A DNA stretch of 64,000 nt from NCBI RefSeq assembly GCF_040054535.1, contig NC_090784.1, positions 19,442,001 through 19,506,000 of the forward strand, written 5' to 3'. The stretch is from Antennarius striatus. Taxonomy: Eukaryota; Chordata; Actinopteri; Lophiiformes; Antennariidae. The first letter of the stretch is position 1; every line of letters starts with the position of its first letter. The position numbers were made by a program, and so were the translations under genes. Of the stretch, positions 48,946 through 64,000 are shown piece after piece. The notes beneath the pieces were generated by a model. That model was not told where the DNA came from and ran no database searches. It saw only the letters and a program-made list of their open reading frames with translations.

Positions 48946-51321
48946 CCACACAGTTAAACATCCTCATACAACATCTTATTATCCCGTTGCCAAGAAATCA
49001 ACTCACTCTGGACCTATTTTTGTCTGAGATGGAGCAAGATAAAGGCAGTACTTTTTTTGCCCCCATACTATTACACCTGAAAGAAATAGTTCAATGATAG
49101 TCCGACCCTAATAGTAGGTCTCCTTGGCCATAAAAACCTACCCCTAGAATTTGGAATCACATTGGTATCATTATTGGTTTGATAGTATTTCAAGAAAAAC
49201 AATTGTTCAATAATGGTAGGTTTTGTGCAGGATCCAGCCCTGTGAAAAGCTATCAAATCAGACATCGACCTAAATCAGCTTCATCTGATCTTAGTCAAAC
49301 CTCTGTCTTTATTGTTTTGATCTCACAGTAGCAGCTTCTCTCTAAATTTAAACATTCTGGATCTCCTGATGTAGAATATTACTGAGATCCATTTCAGACA
49401 GTGATATGTGGTCGACCTTAAGGGGGATGTCGCTGTATTTGTTATTTGTCCAAACAGAAGAGTGGCTTAAATTCAAGAAATTAGCTCTGAATTAAATGAA
49501 TAAATTATTTGTTTGAAGTTATCTTTAAATGCAGCAAAATAATCTTAAAATAAAATGGTTCTAATCTAAAAATAAGTAGGCTAAAATAAAGAATAGATTT
49601 AAGATTCTGAACTACAACAATTTGCAAATTAAGCATTACAAATGGAATCATTATGAATTAAATTTCAGGTACTGTATCGAAATTGTCCCTATTCAGCAAT
49701 AGTCATCAAATCATCATCAAAACCAAAATGTAATGGATTATCATTTGCACAAAATTCCTGCTTCTCCAAAAAAAAAAAGTTTAAAGCTGATCTCTTTTGA
49801 AAGTTTTGTGTAATCCTGTCAACAGCCAAACAAACAGCGCCAGATAGAGTCAATTATATGAGAGTTTCAACCTTTGTGGCACAGAGATCATGAGAAAATG
49901 CTGTAATTCCAAAGCTACTTCGAATTTTGACAAATTTCCCGACAGTTAAATCAAACGGAAACTCCCAAGAGAAGGAAAATGAGTCAGAGCAGCTTTATCT
50001 CATTATTACTACGACTTCTTCTGGTTGTGATTTTCCACTGTGTCATGGCACCACAGAGACTCTGCAGGAGGTGCCAGTGCAACAGTGGGTGTTTTTCTAT
50101 AGGGTTTCTTCCTTGATGAGCCAATGCCAACACATACCAACTCCAGAGACGATCCCTGCTTCCTGGCAAAACTTGGGTTTCTTTTGCTTTTCTTGCATTT
50201 CTTTTAAGAGTTTTTCTCATTCTCAAATGGAACAAAACCGAAAAACTGAGCGAACCGAAGGCCCTTGCAGGTTTTGGCAGTGAGTGAGCAACAGGGATTA
50301 ATTCTCAGTTATCCCACGAACTGAAAATAACCAAGTGTGCAAGCTGGCAAAATTGAAGCTGCTTGTCCTCCGTGTAGTCGTTGGCACCGATACCATAAAA
50401 CTGTCAGCTCAAAGATGAAGAGACAACAATTCGAAATCAAAACCGTTTGACTGACTAAATGTGAAACCTCTAGGGTGCAGTTTGTTATGTTGCTTTTTTG
50501 CCACTAGCCACAGCGATGGCGTGGTTGTAAGGACAATGTCGGTCCACCAGTTTGGTCTAGACTAAAATATCCCGTTTGCATTTCCTGACATTGTGTAGAA
50601 ACTTCTGACATGAACTTCTTTTTCTTCTTCATCATCCTAAGGTGGACTTTTTCGGTCAACAAAATGATGTTGAATTTTGTACTTTCATTGTTTTGTAGAC
50701 AGTAAATGATATTGATTCTTCTTCTTGTATCATTAGATCAAGGTTTTTGCTTATCCAGTGGAATATACAAACTTGTAAGTATCGATAGTCTTGAACAGAA
50801 ATATATCGTCACCAGATCATATATCTCAGATGCTGTGGTTTTAAGTGAAAAAAGTGGATGGTTACACATAGAAGCCCATAACCCCACCCCACAGGTCTAT
50901 TGTAGAGGTGTCCAAACTAATGACATCCAGCTGGAATATGGTAGCAAGAAGGGGCCCCATCTACAGGGGCTTTGGGGGTGACTTATATATACGCCTTCAT
51001 GGGATGTTTAAGGGGTTTATAGTTATCCTTGCAAGATGTGCCAATGAGTGGTTCATTGAGGCCCCCGCTTTCCCCATATTTCTGTAGGGCGTACAAAATG
51101 CTCTATTGATTTGCCTCTTCTGCAGTACGACCCCTGGTGAAATGTCTCAACATCTGTTGCATTATATGCTGTGAAACGTGACTGGTGATCTTTTTAAATG
51201 TTCCTCATCAGGTTAAATTAGAGCTGGTCAAGTGGTGTGGCTTGTGGAAGTTGATGCACAACTAATGACATTCCCATCAACCCCAAGCATTCTTTGTGTT
51301 TACAGCTGCTGACTCCAAATA

Positions 51322-51376
51322 TTAGCATGGTAGCATTACTAATGTGAGCATGTTAGCATATTGACATTAGCCCCAA
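51322..51376. repeat. TAGCAT-rich teleost repeat fragment
   Basis: ATTAGCATGGTAGCATT and GAGCATGTTAGCATATT, then ACATTAGC. Runs of TTAGCATG/CATGCTAA units are a familiar dispersed repeat in fish genomes. Borders are unclear. Confidence 0.45.
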
Positions 51377-52162
51377 AGAGACACTGGCATGCCTTGTTGA
51401 TAGTATTACGTGTTTTTGCGCCTGATCTGCAAATGTTAACAAATCTCACGGTCAATGAGCGGCCGAGCAGATGCGCTCGTGAAATAAGTGCTGGTCAATA
51501 AATCTGTTCCCACTTCCTCTGAGCTGGTCACTTGTACCCAGATTAAACTTTGCCTGCCCTCACCTCACAATAATGTGATGCAGAGTGTAACACTAAGGTC
51601 ATTAAATACTTGCGGTTTTGTGCATTCAGAGGGGACCTCATCAAAGAGTGTCCACTTCCAACGGGCCATCACAATGATCCAGCAGCTATTTAGACTCAGC
51701 TGCTGCCCGTCCCTAGCGACAACTCCCGGTAGGATGTCAGGCCTTGTGTTCTCTGTGAAACGACAGGGTGGGTGGGTGTGTGGGTGGTGGGGGCAGCTCC
51801 AGGGCATTGAGGCCCTGTAGGGGTCTGACGAAATCTCGCCATCTCTCATTGGAATAGCTGAGAGGTTGCCTTCTTCTGACAGGTCTGAAGGGGGATCAAG
51901 AAACAGTCTTCCTCTAAGTGCCAGCCGTTACCAAGCCTTTCATTATGGCGCTGCCATCTGAGAGCAGCTGTTTGAAGACAGACTGTTGCCGAGCAGATAA
52001 AGACGGCTCAACGTGACCGGCGAGGAGGCATGAGCATAAACACCGAGCAAAGCGTTGGCAATGTGCTTCAATGGCTGTGATGTACGAATAACTGCAACAG
52101 TGGTCTTATCTAGAGTAGGACTCTCCGGTGTGACCCAAAGCTGACCCTTCTATCTTGTTTGA

Positions 52163-52178
52163 GTGTGTGTGTGTGTGT

Positions 52179-52215
<37 letters not shown>
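52163..52215. repeat. (GT)n microsatellite
   Basis: About 53 bp of GT units with one GTAT interruption. Confidence 0.96.
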
Positions 52216-52216
<1 letters not shown>

Positions 52217-54415
52217 CTGAGCGGCCACGCTGGGCTTTCTGAAAGATTTACAAGATTCCTCAGTCCTCATGCGCCGAGGTGAACATGCCCATAAAGTCCT
52301 CACACACAACAGGATGTGATTATTTCTTTTTTTATGAGCGGGGGAGATAATAAAAATATGGTTATGAGTAGAGATACCTCCTGCGTACCCATCAGCACAC
52401 TTGCTGAGGGGATAATGTACCCATCAATCAAAGTGACACTGTCGCATCAGCTGGCAAAGCTATATCAGGACCATACAGCTGACGACCACTAATCCCGACA
52501 ATCCAAAACCTTTATTCAGTTTCATTTTATGACTTTTAGGTCACATTTTGCAGCCACCAATTCTAAAAGACTATTCTCGATTCTTATTCTGTGGGAATAT
52601 ATTCAGAGACTTGGCAATACTTAGTTGTAACTGTGCACTCCATTGCTGACATCTCCCTAAAAATAGTGCCCACTAATCCTCTGTCCCCACTGAGAAGTAC
52701 ACATTACCACGGATTGACTGTCAGGTCGGGGGCATCCAGAACTACACAGGGATCGCTCATTTTAATAGATCTAATCCTTCTTCTCATGTAGACAATGAAA
52801 TTGGCGCGTGACTGATTTCCATGTTGACACAAACTTGTATCAAATCAGAGGGTCGGCATAAAACCAGGAAAATGCAATGCTTGTCATCTCTCACCTCCAA
52901 GCTGTTGCACCCTCTGGTGGGGTTGATGAAAGCAGCTTTTAACAGCCCACTACTGAAACTTGGGTGTTGTTGTTAAAACTTTGTGTTAGCACAAGTTCAC
53001 AAGTCTCTCAAGGAAACCTGGGGAAGCCTGATTTTGAGTTAGAATTCCATGTTTTTTGATGTTCTGTAGAAGCATTACAAATGATGAAGTTTGCCAGCAT
53101 TCAGTTTACAAACTTAGAACGTTGTAAGGCTAATGCTGTCTTGATAGAGGAACGGGTTTCCTTGCGATAGAAGATCCAAAAGCACAGATTTTGCCTTGTA
53201 TTCTTTAAATCTCACACATTCAATGTTCGGTCTTCTTTGATATAAAATTTGGCCTTTGTCTTTAATGAGTTTAATTTTCTCTTAAAGACAATTCGGATAA
53301 AAATTGAATGCACTGCCTGGAGCTTTATACTAATATACTAGCTTTTTACTCTACTGGGGAGTACAGCAGCCATCTCCCATGACAGGTTGAATTCTACTAC
53401 AGACCCCCGTTGAACAAACAGCTATAAATCAGTTAAATCACACAACATGTACATGGTGATCTGTGTGGCAGGTTTGATAGAAGGGGCATAAATTGTGTTT
53501 ATATTGCCCTACAGATGCCTGCGGGGCTGGAAACTGTGTGCCAGGCCTCCCACTCGCTACCTGAATAGTGAAAGGGGCCCGGCAGATAGTGGCATGTACC
53601 CCCTGTGGGGATTTTGTAAAAGGAGACCCAAACTGAAACGGACAGCTGAGCCAACTCGCACGCCCTGTATACCAACTGTAAGACCATCTGGTACCATCTC
53701 TAAATCTGTTTTCCCGTGGTTAGCGCGTACTTTGTCTTTCACGGCTTACTGTTGGAATTGATATCTAACCTCACCCCCAAACCCTCAAAAAATTTTGAAG
53801 AGTAAACAAGTCAAAGTCAGAGATAAAACAACAAACTGTCAAATTCGTAACAAATGACAATTCCTGTGCATGTTTTGGATATCGGATCTGAGGATCTTTA
53901 ATATTGACTTCAGAAGATGTGAATCATGACTTCCTCCTACAAACAATCCCAGAGGAAGAGACCACAGAGTGGATAGCTTGTCTTTAATAAGACTTTAGAT
54001 ACTCCCACTCATCTTGGAACACACATTAAAATAATTATAGCATATACACCAGCAGTTCAAATACAGATGAGTCCATGGCATTTAAAAAAAAACCCAAACA
54101 GCTGTAACGCTTGCACGTGTGAATTAAAACATTAAATAGCTGAGTGAATCCCTTCAGGGATCGATGACTTATTTCATAATCAATGTTGGACACCGAAGCT
54201 GAGACACAGTATGTTTGCACACATTAAGAAGCCATTGCATGAAAACATACTCTTCACATGTCTTTCCAGATTTCTGTTACCTTTACAAAAAACTGTTATG
54301 TTTCTTTTTACAGACAGGATGTTAAATACCTGTGTTTCACGTAAAAGCTTTGCTTAGCATAAAGTAGCATAAAAGTCCCTTTCATAACAACTTGAATTCA
54401 CAAACCCTTCCCTCC

Positions 54416-54853
54416 TTTATTTATCACAGACATAATTTACATTATTCACAAAAATGTACCCAGTCTTCTTTATTTCTCTTCCAGTTAAATAACTAAATAA
54501 CAAAATATCAGTTCATCTTCCCGTAATAATTGCTCAGCTGTAGTGCAATGTCCCAAAAGATGACTGGTGAGTATTAAGGTGCATCTAAATCTGTGCTACA
54601 AACATCTTTACAAATGTTAACACTGATGCACCTGTGTTGCATGCAGAAACACTTCTTTTGTCTTTTTTGCTTGTGTCCAGAAGTTGTCATCTTCTTTGGC
54701 CCATGTTGTCTTCAGAGAGAAGCATGTTTGCTTTTAGGGGCTCTGGAAACGGTAGCCGGTTGGCACAGGGTCACAGGGTTCCCCGTTCAAGTGTTGGCCA
54801 GGGTGGGAAAGGTCAGTGGCCTAATTTGATGAGCACTTCAACAGTGGGCTATG
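54416..54853 (-). other. map7d1: MAP7D1 3' UTR with candidate poly(A) signals
   Basis: After the TGA at 54854-54856 the minus strand shows AATAAA hexamers at 54469-54474 and 54416-54421, about 380 and 430 nt downstream. No additional coding signal. The exact end is unknown. Confidence 0.5.

Positions 54854-64000
<9,147 letters not shown>

Larger units (their letters stand above)
28450..54415. other. About 26 kb intergenic region between THRAP3 and MAP7D1
   Basis: No exon chain with splice sites and family similarity was found on either strand. Open frames are short and scattered. Contents: microsatellites, SINE copies, one retroposon with target duplication, inverted-repeat clusters near 29.1-29.3 kb and 42.9 kb, a G13 run (34702-34714) and a G12 run (42245-42256), and non-repetitive blocks at 51.85-52.8 and 53.5-53.76 kb that could be regulatory. 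The human locus also has a gene-free gap here. Confidence 0.6.

Noticed and set aside
48417..49097. Open frames of 92-174 aa around the CA arrays
   Set aside because: Same artefact: dinucleotide repeats are open in several frames; no splice sites or family match.
54825..54850. Alternative MAP7D1 terminal exon reading VEVLIKLGH
   Set aside because: No AG acceptor at the needed position; the acceptor at 54865-54866 gives EVL-stop with a clean pyrimidine tract.

Overview
The window is vertebrate nuclear DNA, almost certainly from a ray-finned (teleost) fish. Every gene found is split into short exons with GT-AG introns, and the gene order is a known vertebrate one. Teleost-type repeats are present: long (CA)n arrays, tRNA-derived SINEs, and a retroposon tail seen in many fish. 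I cannot name the species from sequence alone.

Three genes lie head to tail, all on the minus strand, so the window reads 5'->3' from right to left as MAP7D1 -> THRAP3 -> SH3D21. As I recall it, human chromosome 1p34 has the same order and relative orientation. I rebuilt each coding region by hand from splice sites, and every exon junction keeps reading phase. SH3D21 (4557-13499) is complete: 16 coding exons, 460 aa, three SH3 domains, a proline-rich linker and a C-terminal coiled coil, as in the CD2AP/CIN85 family. THRAP3 (16190-23885) is complete: 10 coding exons, 931 aa, with an RS-rich start, an RGG/Asn/Gln-rich segment and the THRAP3/BCLAF1 core. A likely non-coding first exon sits in a CpG-rich patch at about 28.03-28.45 kb. 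MAP7D1 (54854 to beyond 63223) is partial: the last 12 coding exons, about 535 codons, including the whole MAP7 coiled-coil region; its N-terminal exons lie beyond the right edge.

Layout from left: 1-4.05 kb, gene-poor flank with a decayed THAP-type zinc-finger fragment; 4.05-13.5 kb, SH3D21; 13.5-15.6 kb, spacer; 15.6-28.4 kb, THRAP3 with a roughly 4 kb first intron; 28.45-54.4 kb, about 26 kb without a recognisable gene but with microsatellites, SINEs, a retroposon flanked by a perfect 15-bp target duplication, and unusual inverted repeats; 54.4-64 kb, MAP7D1.

The genes share no pathway; the linkage is conserved synteny, not an operon. SH3D21 is an adaptor-like protein, THRAP3 a nuclear RNA-processing and transcription factor, and MAP7D1 a microtubule and kinesin-1 regulator. 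I see no undescribed system. The most interesting points are small: a possible internal promoter and alternative start in THRAP3, a (CA)66 array inside the THRAP3 promoter patch, very small exons, interleaved inverted repeats that could form a pseudoknot, and candidate conserved non-coding blocks.
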